Shown here: one piece after another, positions 15,972-24,672 of the stretch
Layout of the letters: each line of letters starts with the position of its first letter
Numbering within the stretch: the stretch's first letter is position 1
DNA from: Thermaerobacter marianensis
Lineage (GTDB): Bacteria; Bacillota; Sulfobacillia; DVGY01
Assembly (NCBI GenBank): GCA_020724425.1
Contig: DYGY01000006.1
Span: forward strand, 1-64,000
DNA length: 64,000 nt
Reading direction: 5' to 3'
Notes under the pieces: generated by a model
The model's input: the letters and a program-made list of their open reading frames with translations, nothing else
What the model was told of the DNA's origin: nothing
The model's database searches: none
Translations under genes and position numbers: made by a program

Positions 15972-17159
15972 ATGGCTAAGCAGAAGTTTGAGCGGACAAA
16001 GCCGCACGTAAACGTAGGTACAATTGGTCACGTAGATCATGGTAAGACTACTCTAACAGCAGCAATCACAAAGGTATTGGCTGCAAAGGGTGGAGCCCAA
16101 TTCACCGCCTATGATCAGATTGATAAGGCACCAGAGGAGAGGGAGCGTGGTATTACCATCGCCACAGCTCACGTAGAGTATGAGACAGATAATCGTCACT
16201 ATGCTCACGTAGATTGCCCTGGTCACGCTGACTATGTAAAGAACATGATTACTGGAGCAGCCCAGATGGATGGAGCTATTCTGGTAGTATCAGCAGCAGA
16301 TGGTCCAATGCCCCAGACAAGAGAACACATTTTGTTGGCCCGTCAGGTAGGTGTACCAGCAATGGTAGTGTTCTTGAACAAAGCAGACATGGTTGATGAC
16401 CCAGAGTTATTGGAGTTAGTAGAGTTAGAGGTAAGAGAGTTGCTATCAAGCTATGAGTTCCCTGGAGATGATATACCGATAGTAGCTGGTTCAGCATTGA
16501 AGGCTCTTGAAGGGGATGCGGATGCAGAGAAGGCAATCGAGCAGTTGATGGCAGAGGTTGATGCCTATATCCCAACACCTGAGCGTGAAGCAGATAAGCC
16601 ATTCTTGATGCCAATTGAGGATATCTTCAGCATCACCGGTCGTGGAACAGTAGCAACCGGACGTGTTGAGAGAGGTACCGTCAAAGTTGGTGAAGAAGTC
16701 GAGATAGTTGGTATGAGTGATGAAGTACGTAAGACAGTTGTAACCGGTGTTGAGATGTTCCGTAAGCTACTAGATCAAGCAGTTGCTGGTGATAACATTG
16801 GTGCTTTGTTACGTGGTGTAGATAAGGATCACATTGAGCGTGGTCAGGTATTGGCTAAGATAGGTTCAATTAAGCCTCACACCAAGTTTGATGCAGAGGT
16901 ATACGTATTGAGCAAAGAAGAAGGTGGACGTCACACTCCATTCTTCAATGGCTATCGTCCTCAATTCTACTTCAGGACAACAGATGTAACTGGTACAGTT
17001 GATCTACCTGAAGGTGTAGAGATGGTTATGCCTGGTGACAACATTAAGATAGAAGTTAACTTGATTACACCAATTGCTGTCGAAGAAGGTCTACGTTTCG
17101 CTATTCGCGAAGGTGGCCGTACAGTCGGCGCTGGTGTCGTTACAGCCATTAAGGAATAG
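15972..17159 (+). CDS. tuf: Elongation factor Tu, copy 1
   Basis: Delivers aminoacyl-tRNA to the ribosome. GTPase motifs: GHVDHGKT (G1, residues 19-26), DCPGH (G3), NKAD (G4), SAL (G5); then the two beta-barrel domains. 395 aa. The protein is identical to copy 2 at 31758-32945, and the genes differ by one silent base that I can find (C at 17126, T at 32912). The identity extends upstream through the ribosome-binding site (AAGGAGGCTACAAAAAG). This copy stands alone with its own promoter, whereas copy 2 follows fusA. The near-identity suggests recent gene conversion. Confidence 0.98.
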   Translation: MAKQKFERTKPHVNVGTIGHVDHGKTTLTAAITKVLAAKGGAQFTAYDQIDKAPEERERGITIATAHVEYETDNRHYAHVDCPGHADYVKNMITGAAQMDGAILVVSAADGPMPQTREHILLARQVGVPAMVVFLNKADMVDDPELLELVELEVRELLSSYEFPGDDIPIVAGSALKALEGDADAEKAIEQLMAEVDAYIPTPEREADKPFLMPIEDIFSITGRGTVATGRVERGTVKVGEEVEIVGMSDEVRKTVVTGVEMFRKLLDQAVAGDNIGALLRGVDKDHIERGQVLAKIGSIKPHTKFDAEVYVLSKEEGGRHTPFFNGYRPQFYFRTTDVTGTVDLPEGVEMVMPGDNIKIEVNLITPIAVEEGLRFAIREGGRTVGAGVVTAIKE

Positions 17160-17162
17160 CAT

Positions 17163-17200
17163 ATATCAAGAGGGGCTATCTCTCTAGCCCCTCTTGATAT
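17163..17200 (+). terminator. 16-bp hairpin after tuf copy 1 (no U tract)
   Basis: Perfect 16-bp inverted repeat (17163-17178 with 17185-17200), six-base loop. The following bases are GTTGTTG, so it lacks the U run of a classical intrinsic terminator. It may still terminate or act as a 3'-end stabiliser or processing site. Confidence 0.65.
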
Positions 17201-17204
17201 GTTG

Positions 17205-17233
17205 TTGACACAATATTTAAAGTGTGATAAATT
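17205..17233 (+). promoter_or_regulatory. SigA-type promoter of rpmG / tRNA-Trp
   Basis: TTGACA at 17205-17210 and TAAATT at 17228-17233, 17-base spacer. Confidence 0.72.
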
Positions 17234-17309
17234 TATAAAGCGACTGACTGGGTTATTGATAAATTAATCCAGTAGATAATCGGTTTCCCAGTGAGTAGGA
17301 GGAGCAAAA

Positions 17310-17459
17310 ATGCGAGTTATGGTAACAATGGCATGTACAGAGTGTAAACAACGCAACTATACAACAACTAAGAACAAGAAAACAACTACTGCTAGGATTG
17401 AATTGAAAAAGTATTGTCCTTATTGTAAAAATCATACAGTGCATCGTGAAACACGATAA
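17310..17459 (+). CDS. rpmG: 50S ribosomal protein L33, zinc-binding form
   Basis: 49-aa ribosomal protein of the large subunit near the E site. Two CxxC pairs (CTEC at 9-12, CPYC at 37-40) make it the zinc-ribbon (C+) form. The start ATG 17310 follows GGAGGAGC. It is the standard gene left of secE in Firmicutes; here tRNA-Trp lies between. Translation reads [13 protein letters not shown] at the N-terminus and ends VHRETR. Confidence 0.96.
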   Translation: MRVMVTMACTECKQRNYTTTKNKKTTTARIELKKYCPYCKNHTVHRETR

Positions 17460-17470
17460 GTGTTTAGTGT

Positions 17471-17546
17471 AGGCTCGTAGCTCAATTGGTAGAGTAGCGG
17501 TCTCCAAAACCGACGGTTGGGGGTTCGAGTCCCTCCGGGCCTGCCA
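17471..17546 (+). tRNA. tRNA-Trp (CCA)
   Basis: 76 bases, acceptor AGGCTCG/CGGGCCT (one T-G pair), anticodon CCA in CGGTC-TCCAAAA-CCG, T-arm GGGTTCGAGTCCC, encoded CCA tail at 17544-17546. Located 11 bases after rpmG and probably cotranscribed. Confidence 0.97.
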
Positions 17547-17565
17547 TTTTCATATTCCTTTAAAG

Positions 17566-17588
17566 TGCACTTTTAGTGTATTTTTTTT
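17566..17588 (+). terminator. Terminator after tRNA-Trp
   Basis: TGCACT (17566-17571) with AGTGTA (17575-17580), 3-base loop, followed by eight T residues (17581-17588). Weak stem but a strong T run. Confidence 0.65.
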
Positions 17589-17637
17589 GTAATCTATAAA
17601 ACACTACAGAGGAAACTCTGGGGCAGGATGTGACAAA

Positions 17638-17850
17638 ATGGCTGGAACTAAAGAAAAGAAAAACATCTTCCGGAAAGCAGGCGGATTTTTCCGTCAGGTG
17701 TGGGCAGAGTTAGGTAAGGTTGTTTGGCCTAATAAACAACAGACTGTTACCTTTACGCTTATTGTCATAAGTGTTGTTGTGCTCCTAGGAGCAGCTATCT
17801 GGGTTGTTGATCAGATTCTTAACCAGATTCTAAAGTTGTTGATTAGTTAG
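17638..17850 (+). CDS. secE: Preprotein translocase subunit SecE
   Basis: 70-aa single-span subunit of the SecYEG channel, which clamps SecY. The amphipathic helix (FFRQVWAELGKVVWPNKQQ) and one C-terminal membrane helix (about 41-62) are visible, the compact form typical of Gram-positive bacteria. Start ATG 17638 with GGGGCAGG upstream. It is followed by nusG, as in nearly all bacteria. No clear promoter is visible between the preceding terminator and the gene. Confidence 0.96.
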   Translation: MAGTKEKKNIFRKAGGFFRQVWAELGKVVWPNKQQTVTFTLIVISVVVLLGAAIWVVDQILNQILKLLIS

Positions 17851-17885
17851 AGGGCCAGGTACCAAAAGGTCAGGAGGATATTTTC

Positions 17886-18425
17886 ATGTCCGAAGAAAAC
17901 TTAAAGAGTAGATGGTATGTCATCCATACATATTCAGGGTATGAGAACAAAGTTAAGGCTAACTTGGAGAAAAGGGTTAGCTCTATGGGTATGGCTGATA
18001 AAATCTTTCGTGTAATTGTTCCTATGGAGGAGCACGTGGAAGTTAAGGGTGGCAAGAAAAAGGTAGTGCAGAAAAAAGTCTATCCTGGCTATGTACTTGT
18101 TGAGATGATAGTTACTGATGATTCCTGGTATGTTGTGAGAAATACCCCTGGAGTTACAGGGTTTGTGGGATCAGGAACAAAACCCACTGCTTTATTACCT
18201 GATGAAGTTGAGGGTATAATGCGACAGATGGGGATGAATGAACCTAAACCCAAGATTAACTTTGAGGTTGGGGAATCAGTTAAAGTCCGTTCAGGTCCCT
18301 TTGAAGGATTTGTTGGTGTAATAGATGAGATTAATAGTGAAAGAGCTAAGATTAGAGTGTTAGTTTCTATGTTCGGCCGTGAAACACCGGTGGAACTTGA
18401 TTACTTCCAAGTAGAGAAGCTATAG
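17886..18425 (+). CDS. nusG: Transcription termination/antitermination factor NusG
   Basis: Binds the clamp of RNA polymerase and links it with the ribosome or Rho. NGN domain (WYVIHTYSGYENKVKANLEKR, residues 11-31, to about 115) and a KOW domain with FEVGESVKVRSGPFEGFVG (about 123-141). 179 aa, normal. The ATG is preceded by AGGAGG. It lies 35 bases after secE and 20 bases before rplK and is probably cotranscribed with both. Confidence 0.97.
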   Translation: MSEENLKSRWYVIHTYSGYENKVKANLEKRVSSMGMADKIFRVIVPMEEHVEVKGGKKKVVQKKVYPGYVLVEMIVTDDSWYVVRNTPGVTGFVGSGTKPTALLPDEVEGIMRQMGMNEPKPKINFEVGESVKVRSGPFEGFVGVIDEINSERAKIRVLVSMFGRETPVELDYFQVEKL

Positions 18426-18445
18426 ATTTAAGGGGGATGAAGTAG

Positions 18446-18871
18446 ATGGCCAAGAAGGTTACTGGCTATATCAAACTACAGATTCCAGCGGGAAAGGCTA
18501 CTCCTGCTCCACCGGTTGGTCCAGCTCTTGGACAACACGGAGTAAACATTATGGCCTTTACCAAGGAGTTTAATGAGAGAACTGCTAGTCAGGCAGGTAT
18601 GATCATTCCTGTAGTTATCACTGTTTATGCAGACAGAAGTTTTACCTTTATCACCAAGACCCCTCCTGCAGCTGTTTTAATTAAGAAGGCAGCAGGATTG
18701 GACAGAGCCTCTGGTAAACCTAATACCGAAAAGGTTGGTAAGGTTACTAAGGCACAGGTAAAGGAGATCGCAGAGCTAAAGATGCCTGACTTGAATGCAG
18801 CTAGTATTGAGTCTGCCATGAGCATGATCGAGGGTACTGCTAGAAGCATGGGCATCGAAGTAGTAGAGTAA
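18446..18871 (+). CDS. rplK: 50S ribosomal protein L11
   Basis: Large-subunit stalk-base protein that binds the GTPase-associated region of 23S rRNA and is required for RelA activation. N-terminal domain with [19 protein letters not shown] (about 11-29; thiostrepton-contact prolines present) and C-terminal RNA-binding domain with [18 protein letters not shown]. 141 aa, the normal length. Ribosome-binding site AAGGGGGATGAAG. It pairs with rplA in the usual L11-L1 unit. Confidence 0.98.
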   Translation: MAKKVTGYIKLQIPAGKATPAPPVGPALGQHGVNIMAFTKEFNERTASQAGMIIPVVITVYADRSFTFITKTPPAAVLIKKAAGLDRASGKPNTEKVGKVTKAQVKEIAELKMPDLNAASIESAMSMIEGTARSMGIEVVE

Positions 18872-18920
18872 GTAAAATAGTGGGAGGGTAAATCCCGTTT
18901 GACCACAAGGAGGAAATGTT

Positions 18921-19625
18921 ATGCCTAAATTTGGTAAGAACTACAAGACCGTAGCTGAACTAGTAGACCGTGATAAGCTCTATTCACCAGAAGAAGCTAT
19001 TGAACTTGCCAAGAAGACTGCTAGGGCTAAATTTGATGAGACAGTTGATTTAGCTGTTAAGTTAGGTGTAGATCCTAGACATTCTGACCAGGTAGTTAGA
19101 GGTGCTGTTGCACTACCACATGGTACTGGTAAGGAAGTAAAGGTTCTTGTATTTGCTAAGGGTGAAAAGGCTAAGGAAGCTGAACAAGCCGGTGCTGATT
19201 TTGTTGGTGATGATGAGTTAGTACAGAAGATTCAGGGAGGTTGGCTAGATTTTGACGTGGTTGTAGCCACACCTGACATGATGGGAACAGTAGGTAAATT
19301 AGGTAAAGTGTTAGGACCTAGGGGCTTAATGCCAAATCCTAAGACTGGCACAGTTACCTTTGATCTTGCAGCAGCTATTAAGGAAATTAAAGCTGGTAAG
19401 ATTGAGTATCGTACAGAGAAGAATGGTATCATCCATGTACCCATTGGGAAAGTGTCTTTTGATAATGAAGCTCTGTTGGGTAACTTTTATGCGGTAGTTG
19501 ATTCTCTGGTAAAAGCTAAACCTGCAGCAGCTAAAGGACAATACTTGCGTTCTGTCACAATTTCTACTACAATGGGTCCAGGAGTTAAGATAAACACTAA
19601 TCAGGCTCATAAGCCTATAGCATAA
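18921..19625 (+). CDS. rplA: 50S ribosomal protein L1
   Basis: Forms the mobile L1 stalk at the ribosomal E site and in many bacteria represses its own L11-L1 mRNA. Recognised by [21 protein letters not shown] and the [21 protein letters not shown] region, given here as separate motifs near residues 126-145 and 155-174. 234 aa. GGAGG precedes ATG 18921. It lies 49 bases after rplK. The L10 leader begins just after its stop codon. Confidence 0.98.
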   Translation: MPKFGKNYKTVAELVDRDKLYSPEEAIELAKKTARAKFDETVDLAVKLGVDPRHSDQVVRGAVALPHGTGKEVKVLVFAKGEKAKEAEQAGADFVGDDELVQKIQGGWLDFDVVVATPDMMGTVGKLGKVLGPRGLMPNPKTGTVTFDLAAAIKEIKAGKIEYRTEKNGIIHVPIGKVSFDNEALLGNFYAVVDSLVKAKPAAAKGQYLRSVTISTTMGPGVKINTNQAHKPIA

Positions 19626-19634
19626 ATTTCATAC

Positions 19635-19757
19635 TTGTCCTAAGCCGTAGACAGTAGGTACCTTTTGGTTTAATGTTTTTGACACCTACCGAGGTTCTGA
19701 GGAAACAGACTTTTGAGTGTGTTTAAACCTCTGCCTTGTTTACGGCAGGGGTTTTGT
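19635..19757 (+). promoter_or_regulatory. Ribosomal protein L10 leader with attenuator
   Basis: Matches the L10 leader: AGACAGTAGGTACC, then ACCTACCGAGG; GTAGGT (19654-19659) pairs with ACCTAC (19684-19689). Downstream, AACCTCTGCC (19726-19735) pairs with GGCAGGGGTT (19744-19753) and T-rich sequence, an intrinsic terminator. GAGGTT (19691-19696) can instead pair with AACCTC (19726-19731), an antiterminator. Known role: L10-L12 binding controls rplJL by feedback. Confidence 0.9.
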
Positions 19758-19789
19758 TTTCAGGTTTTTGCGGAAGGGGGTGTAAATGA

Positions 19790-20320
19790 GTGGGTTCTCG
19801 TGCTGTTAAAGAACAGGTTGTTAGTGAATTGAGAGAAAAACTCGAAAATTCAGAATCAGTAATCTTGGCAGATTATCGTGGGTTAAATGTGGCAGAAATG
19901 ACTGAACTTCGAGCCAAGCTTAGAGAAGTAGGTGTGGAGTTCAGTGTTGTTAAGAACACCTTAACCTGGATTGCTGCTAAGGATCTTGGTTTGGAGGACC
20001 TTGAAGAGCATCTAAAGGGACCAACAGCTCTAGCTTTTGGTTTTGAGGATGCAATTGCACCCGCCAAGGAACTTGTTAAGTTTGCTAAGGATCACAAGAA
20101 GCTAGAATTAAAAGCAGGTGTGCTTTCCGGTAATGTTATTTCTGTTGATGAGGTTAAAGCATTGGCAGATATGCCATCAAGGGAAGAACTACTGGCAAAG
20201 ACATTGGGAACATTCATGTCACCAATGACATCTTTTGCTTCAGTGCTCAATGGCTTACCAAGGAATCTTGTCTATGTAGTTGAAGCAATTCGTGAAAAGA
20301 AAGAAGCAGAAGCTTCATGA
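19790..20320 (+). CDS. rplJ: 50S ribosomal protein L10
   Basis: Anchors the L7/L12 dimers to the ribosomal stalk. N-terminal rRNA-binding domain with [19 protein letters not shown] (about 24-42) and a C-terminal helix ([17 protein letters not shown]) that carries the L12 dimers. 176 aa. GTG 19790 is used; the GGGGG ribosome-binding site is nine bases upstream. It is controlled by the leader and terminator immediately before it and is followed by rplL after 25 bases. Confidence 0.97.
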   Translation: MGSRAVKEQVVSELREKLENSESVILADYRGLNVAEMTELRAKLREVGVEFSVVKNTLTWIAAKDLGLEDLEEHLKGPTALAFGFEDAIAPAKELVKFAKDHKKLELKAGVLSGNVISVDEVKALADMPSREELLAKTLGTFMSPMTSFASVLNGLPRNLVYVVEAIREKKEAEAS

Positions 20321-20345
20321 ATTTAATCTTAGGAGGATAATTATA

Positions 20346-20726
20346 ATGTCAGAAAAAGTACAAGAAGTATTAGAGATTGTTAAAGGTATGACTGTTATGG
20401 AACTAGCTGAGCTAGTTAAGGCTTTTGAAGAAGAATTCGGTGTTTCCGCTGCTGCTCCTGTTGCAGCAATGCCTATGGCCGGTGTGGCCGGTGTGGCTGA
20501 AGAAGCCGAAGAACAGACTGAATTCGATGTTATTTTGAGTGATGTAGGAAGCCAGAAGATTCAGGTCATCAAAGTTGTTCGTGAGTTAACAGGTCTTGGC
20601 TTGAAAGAAGCCAAAGAAGTTGTCGATAATGCACCAAAGCCAATCAAAGAGAAAGTTTCCAAAGAAGAAGCTGAAGAACTCAAGAGCAAATTGGCCGAAG
20701 TTGGCGCATCAGTCGAAATTAAATAG
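20346..20726 (+). CDS. rplL: 50S ribosomal protein L7/L12
   Basis: Stalk protein that recruits and activates translational GTPases. N-terminal dimerisation part ([21 protein letters not shown]), alanine/glycine-rich hinge ([19 protein letters not shown]), and C-terminal factor-binding domain with [20 protein letters not shown]. 126 aa. The start is ATG 20346, preceded by AGGAGGATAA; the open frame extends further upstream but inside rplJ. Present as multiple dimers on L10. Confidence 0.98.
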   Translation: MSEKVQEVLEIVKGMTVMELAELVKAFEEEFGVSAAAPVAAMPMAGVAGVAEEAEEQTEFDVILSDVGSQKIQVIKVVRELTGLGLKEAKEVVDNAPKPIKEKVSKEEAEELKSKLAEVGASVEIK

Positions 20727-20751
20727 GATAAGTTAACAAAGAATAGCTAAA

Positions 20752-20788
20752 AAGCACCTACCCTCTAGTTGACAGCGGGTAGGTGCTT
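20752..20788 (+). terminator. 12-bp hairpin after rplL (no U tract)
   Basis: AAGCACCTACCC (20752-20763) pairs perfectly with GGGTAGGTGCTT (20777-20788); the next bases are GTGCTAAC, so no U run. In many bacteria the rplL-rpoB gap holds an attenuator or an RNase III site; this is the likely counterpart. Confidence 0.7.
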
Positions 20789-21040
20789 GTGCTAACATTA
20801 TAAATTGACGTTATGTTTCTCTTTGAGCATTTCCATTTATACGATGCTTTTTCAATTTATGCTCAAACAAACATAGACGCTTATTTATGTATATTTTAAC
20901 CATTTCAAGGCAACAATAGTTTTTGTTTTAGTACTCAATGTTTTGTTCCTAATGTTTTATTTAACAATCTTCTACAAAATCCTTCTACAAAAGTCTAGTC
21001 TGAATAATTTTTTGACTAGCAAATAATCCCTTAAGGAGGA
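20789..21040 (+). other. AT-rich gap between rplL and rpoB with a long inverted repeat
   Basis: About 250 bases with no gene. TATGTTT (20812-20818) and TTGAGCAT (20823-20830) pair in order with ATGCTCAA (20859-20866) and AAACATA (20869-20875), a two-part stem with a 28-base loop. Further on are a tandem TTCTACAAAA repeat and CTAGTC...GACTAG flanking a T run close to the rpoB start. No convincing promoter was found. Confidence 0.5.
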
Positions 21041-21048
21041 GTTAGTCT

Positions 21049-24000
21049 ATGGCCCAACCTCTCCAAGCGACCAGGCGAGAAAGGCGGAGCTTTGCTCGCA
21101 TTAAGGAAATTTTGGAATTGCCAAATCTTATTGAAATCCAGCAAAACTCCTATAATTGGTTTCTTAATGAGGGCCTTCAGGAGATGTTCCAAGAGGTCTC
21201 ACCGATTCAAGATTTCACAGGGAACCTTGTTCTGGAATTTATCGACTATTCTCTCGGGGAGCCTAAGTATTCGGTGCAGGATTGTAAGGAACGTGATGTG
21301 ACTTATGCTGCGCCTATTAAGGTTCGAGTTCGCTTGATTAACAAAGAGACTGGTGAAGTTAAAGAACAAGAAGTCTTTATGGGCGATTTTCCATTGATGA
21401 CTGATAAGGGTACTTTCGTAATTAATGGTGCTGAAAGAGTTGTTGTTAGTCAGTTGGTTCGTTCACCTGGTGTATATTTTGATAAGCAGTTGGATCCTAA
21501 TGGTCATGAATTGTTCTCGACAACGGTTATTCCTAATCGTGGTGCCTGGCTTGAATTTGAATCTGATGCTAATAATGTTTTATGGGTTCGCATTGATCGA
21601 AATCGCAAGCAGCCCGCAACTATGCTTTTAAGGGCTCTTGGTCATGAGACTGAACAAGAGATTTTAGAGCTCTTAGGTGATAACCAGTATGTTCGTGCAA
21701 CTTTAGAGAGAGATAACACATCTACGAAGAAAGAGGCACTTTTGGAGATATACAAGAAGTTGCGTCCGGGTGAACCACCTACCCAGGAAAGTGCACAGGC
21801 TTTATTAGAAAGTCTATTCTTTGAACCGAAGAGATATGATTTGGCCAATGTAGGTCGCTACAAGCTTAACAAGAAACTGAATATTCGCAGTCGGTTATCC
21901 GGCACTACTGCTGTTAACACTATTGCCAATCCTGAAACTGGTGAGATTATTGTTGAAGCAGGTGGCTATATAGATCGTCAGAAGTCCTATGCTATAGTTG
22001 ATGCAGGCATCAACTATGTACGTGTTGTTAATGATAAAGATCAGGAAGTTGTTGTTTTAGGCAATGAGCAACCTGAAATAACTGTTAAGACTTTAACCAG
22101 GGAAGATATTGTTGCTTCTTTGAATTATCTTGTATCTCTATTTTTAGGTAGAGGTAGTGTTGATGATATTGATCACCTAGGTAATAGGCGTTTACGTTCA
22201 GTAGGTGAGCTGCTGCAAAATCAATTCCGTATCGGTCTGGCTCGTATGGAACGAGTAGTACGGGAAAGAATGACTATCCAGGATGTAGATGCAATTACTC
22301 CTCAGGCATTAATTAATATTAGACCTGTTGTTGCCGCTGTTAAGGAGTTCTTTGGTTCCAGCCAGTTGTCACAGTTTATGGATCAAACCAATCCGCTGGC
22401 TGAATTAACACATAAGCGTAGACTTAGTGCATTAGGTCCTGGTGGCTTGAGCAGAGAGAGAGCGGGTTTTGATGTACGCGATGTTCATAATTCCCACTAT
22501 GGACGTATGTGCCCAATTGAAACACCTGAAGGTCCTAACATTGGTCTGATTGGTGCTATGAGTACTTATGCTAGAATCAATGCTTATGGCTTTATGGAAA
22601 CTCCTTACCGGAAGGTTGTTGATGGTAAGGTAACTAATGAAATTGTCTACCTAACTGCTGATGAAGAAGATGATGTAGCAATTGCTCAGGCCAATGCCGA
22701 AATAGATGATGATGGTAACTTTGTTGGTCGGCGAGTTATTGTTCGCTACAAACATGAAAACAAGCAGGTACGGCCACAAGAAGTAGATTATATGGATGTT
22801 TCTCCAAAGCAGGTCGTTAGTATTGCTACAGCATTGATTCCGTTCCTTGAGAACGATGATGCTAACCGTGCTTTGATGGGCGCTAACATGCAACGTCAGG
22901 CAGTACCGTTAGTTCAGGCCGAAGCTCCTCTGGTGGGTACCGGTGTAGAGTATAAAGCAGCATACGATTCAGGCGTAATTATCGCTGCTGCAAGAGCAGG
23001 AATAGTTGAGAGTGTTGCTGCAACCAATATCGTAATTCGTACAGATAGTGGTGAACGTGACGAATATGAACTAATGAAGTTTGAAAGATCTAATCAGGGT
23101 ACTTGTTTCAACCAAAAACCTATTGTTCGTAGGGGTCAAAGGATTGAAAAGGGTCAGGTAATTGCTGATGGACCATCTACTGATAATGGGGAAATGGCTT
23201 TAGGAAGAAATGTTTTAATTGCTTTTATGCCCTGGGAGGGATACAACTACGAGGATGCAATACTGCTTAGTGAGCGTCTGGTAAAAGATGATGTCTTTAC
23301 TTCTATTCATATAGAAGAGTATGAAGCAGAGGCAAGAGATACTAAGCTTGGTCCTGAAGAGATAACTAGAGATATTCCTAATGTAAGTGAGGATGTCTTA
23401 AAGGATTTAGATGAAAGAGGCATCATTCGTATTGGTGCAGAGGTTCGTGCCGGTGATATTCTGGTTGGTAAGGTTACCCCTAAGGGGGAAACTGAGCTGA
23501 CTGCAGAAGAAAGGCTTCTTAGAGCTATCTTTGGTGAAAAGGCTCGGGAGGTTAGAGATACCTCTTTAAGGGTACCCCATGGTGAAAGTGGTATCATTGT
23601 GGATGTAAAGGTATTCTCTAGAGAGAATGGTGATGAACTATCTCCTGGTGTTAACCAGCTGGTAAGGGTATACATTGCTCAAAAGAGAAAGATCTCTGTG
23701 GGTGATAAGATGGCAGGACGCCATGGTAACAAAGGTGTTATTTCTAAGATCCTACCAGAAGAAGATATGCCTTTTCTTCCAGATGGTCAACCACTTGATG
23801 TGGTGTTAAATCCTCTTGGGGTACCATCACGTATGAATATTGGGCAGGTTCTGGAGACTCACTTAGGTTGGGCTGCTAAGGCCCTTGGTCTTCATATGGC
23901 CACACCAGTATTTGATGGAGCTATTGAGGATGATGTCTTTGCTACCCTTAGAGAAGCGGGTTTACCTGAAACAGGCAAGACTATTTTGTATGATGGTCGT

Positions 24001-24624
24001 ACGGGTGAACCATTTGATAATGAGGTAACTGTTGGATATACGTATATTCTAAAGTTGGCTCACCTAGTTGATGACAAGATTCATGCTAGATCAACAGGCC
24101 CATATTCACTTGTTACACAGCAGCCATTAGGTGGCAAGGCTCAGTTTGGTGGTCAGCGGTTTGGTGAGATGGAGGTATGGGCTCTTGAAGCATATGGAGC
24201 ATCATATACTCTGCAAGAACTCCTTACTGTGAAATCCGATGATGTGGTTGGTCGTGTTAAGACTTATGAGTCTATCGTTAAGGGTGAGAACATACCAGAG
24301 CCCGGTGTTCCAGAGTCATTTAAGGTTTTGATTAAGGAAATGCAGAGTCTTGGTCTTGATGTTAAGCTTCTCTCAGAAGACGCTAGAGAGATTGAAATAG
24401 GTGAGGATAGTATAGATATCAGTGAAGCTGCTCGAGAAATGGAGTTAGATCTGCATGTTTCTCGTGATGATGAACATGAGGGCTACACATATGAAGATTC
24501 AGATGATGCAGATGAGGATAGTGATGGCTGGGATGAGGACTCCTATACTGCAGACATAGATGATGAGGATTCCTTTGATGATGAGTTCACCTCAGGAAAG
24601 AAAAATTCTCGGGCAGGGGAGTGA
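21049..24624 (+). CDS. rpoB: RNA polymerase beta subunit
   Basis: Catalytic beta subunit, 1191 aa. The rifampicin pocket [20 protein letters not shown] has the drug-sensitive consensus residues by eye; further landmarks are [50 protein letters not shown] and [27 protein letters not shown] (each seen as separate parts in order). The last about 60 residues are strongly acidic (many D and E with a GYTYEDSDD segment), after the point where the conserved fold ends. Start ATG 21049 with AAGGAGGAG. It lies six bases before the long-form rpoC frame. Confidence 0.98.
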   Translation: MAQPLQATRRERRSFARIKEILELPNLIEIQQNSYNWFLNEGLQEMFQEVSPIQDFTGNLVLEFIDYSLGEPKYSVQDCKERDVTYAAPIKVRVRLINKETGEVKEQEVFMGDFPLMTDKGTFVINGAERVVVSQLVRSPGVYFDKQLDPNGHELFSTTVIPNRGAWLEFESDANNVLWVRIDRNRKQPATMLLRALGHETEQEILELLGDNQYVRATLERDNTSTKKEALLEIYKKLRPGEPPTQESAQALLESLFFEPKRYDLANVGRYKLNKKLNIRSRLSGTTAVNTIANPETGEIIVEAGGYIDRQKSYAIVDAGINYVRVVNDKDQEVVVLGNEQPEITVKTLTREDIVASLNYLVSLFLGRGSVDDIDHLGNRRLRSVGELLQNQFRIGLARMERVVRERMTIQDVDAITPQALINIRPVVAAVKEFFGSSQLSQFMDQTNPLAELTHKRRLSALGPGGLSRERAGFDVRDVHNSHYGRMCPIETPEGPNIGLIGAMSTYARINAYGFMETPYRKVVDGKVTNEIVYLTADEEDDVAIAQANAEIDDDGNFVGRRVIVRYKHENKQVRPQEVDYMDVSPKQVVSIATALIPFLENDDANRALMGANMQRQAVPLVQAEAPLVGTGVEYKAAYDSGVIIAAARAGIVESVAATNIVIRTDSGERDEYELMKFERSNQGTCFNQKPIVRRGQRIEKGQVIADGPSTDNGEMALGRNVLIAFMPWEGYNYEDAILLSERLVKDDVFTSIHIEEYEAEARDTKLGPEEITRDIPNVSEDVLKDLDERGIIRIGAEVRAGDILVGKVTPKGETELTAEERLLRAIFGEKAREVRDTSLRVPHGESGIIVDVKVFSRENGDELSPGVNQLVRVYIAQKRKISVGDKMAGRHGNKGVISKILPEEDMPFLPDGQPLDVVLNPLGVPSRMNIGQVLETHLGWAAKALGLHMATPVFDGAIEDDVFATLREAGLPETGKTILYDGRTGEPFDNEVTVGYTYILKLAHLVDDKIHARSTGPYSLVTQQPLGGKAQFGGQRFGEMEVWALEAYGASYTLQELLTVKSDDVVGRVKTYESIVKGENIPEPGVPESFKVLIKEMQSLGLDVKLLSEDAREIEIGEDSIDISEAAREMELDLHVSRDDEHEGYTYEDSDDADEDSDGWDEDSYTADIDDEDSFDDEFTSGKKNSRAGE

Positions 24625-24672
24625 TTGTAGATGCGAGCTATCGATAGCTTTGAAGAAAGAGAAGGGGAAACA

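Noticed and set aside
16276-16614. 112-codon reading frame antisense to tuf (also at 32062-32400)
   Set aside because: Shadow of the tuf gene; exists in both copies only because the two tuf genes are identical.
23307-23675. 122-codon reading frame antisense to rpoB
   Set aside because: Serine/threonine-rich shadow translation typical of antisense to a conserved gene, with no ribosome-binding site.
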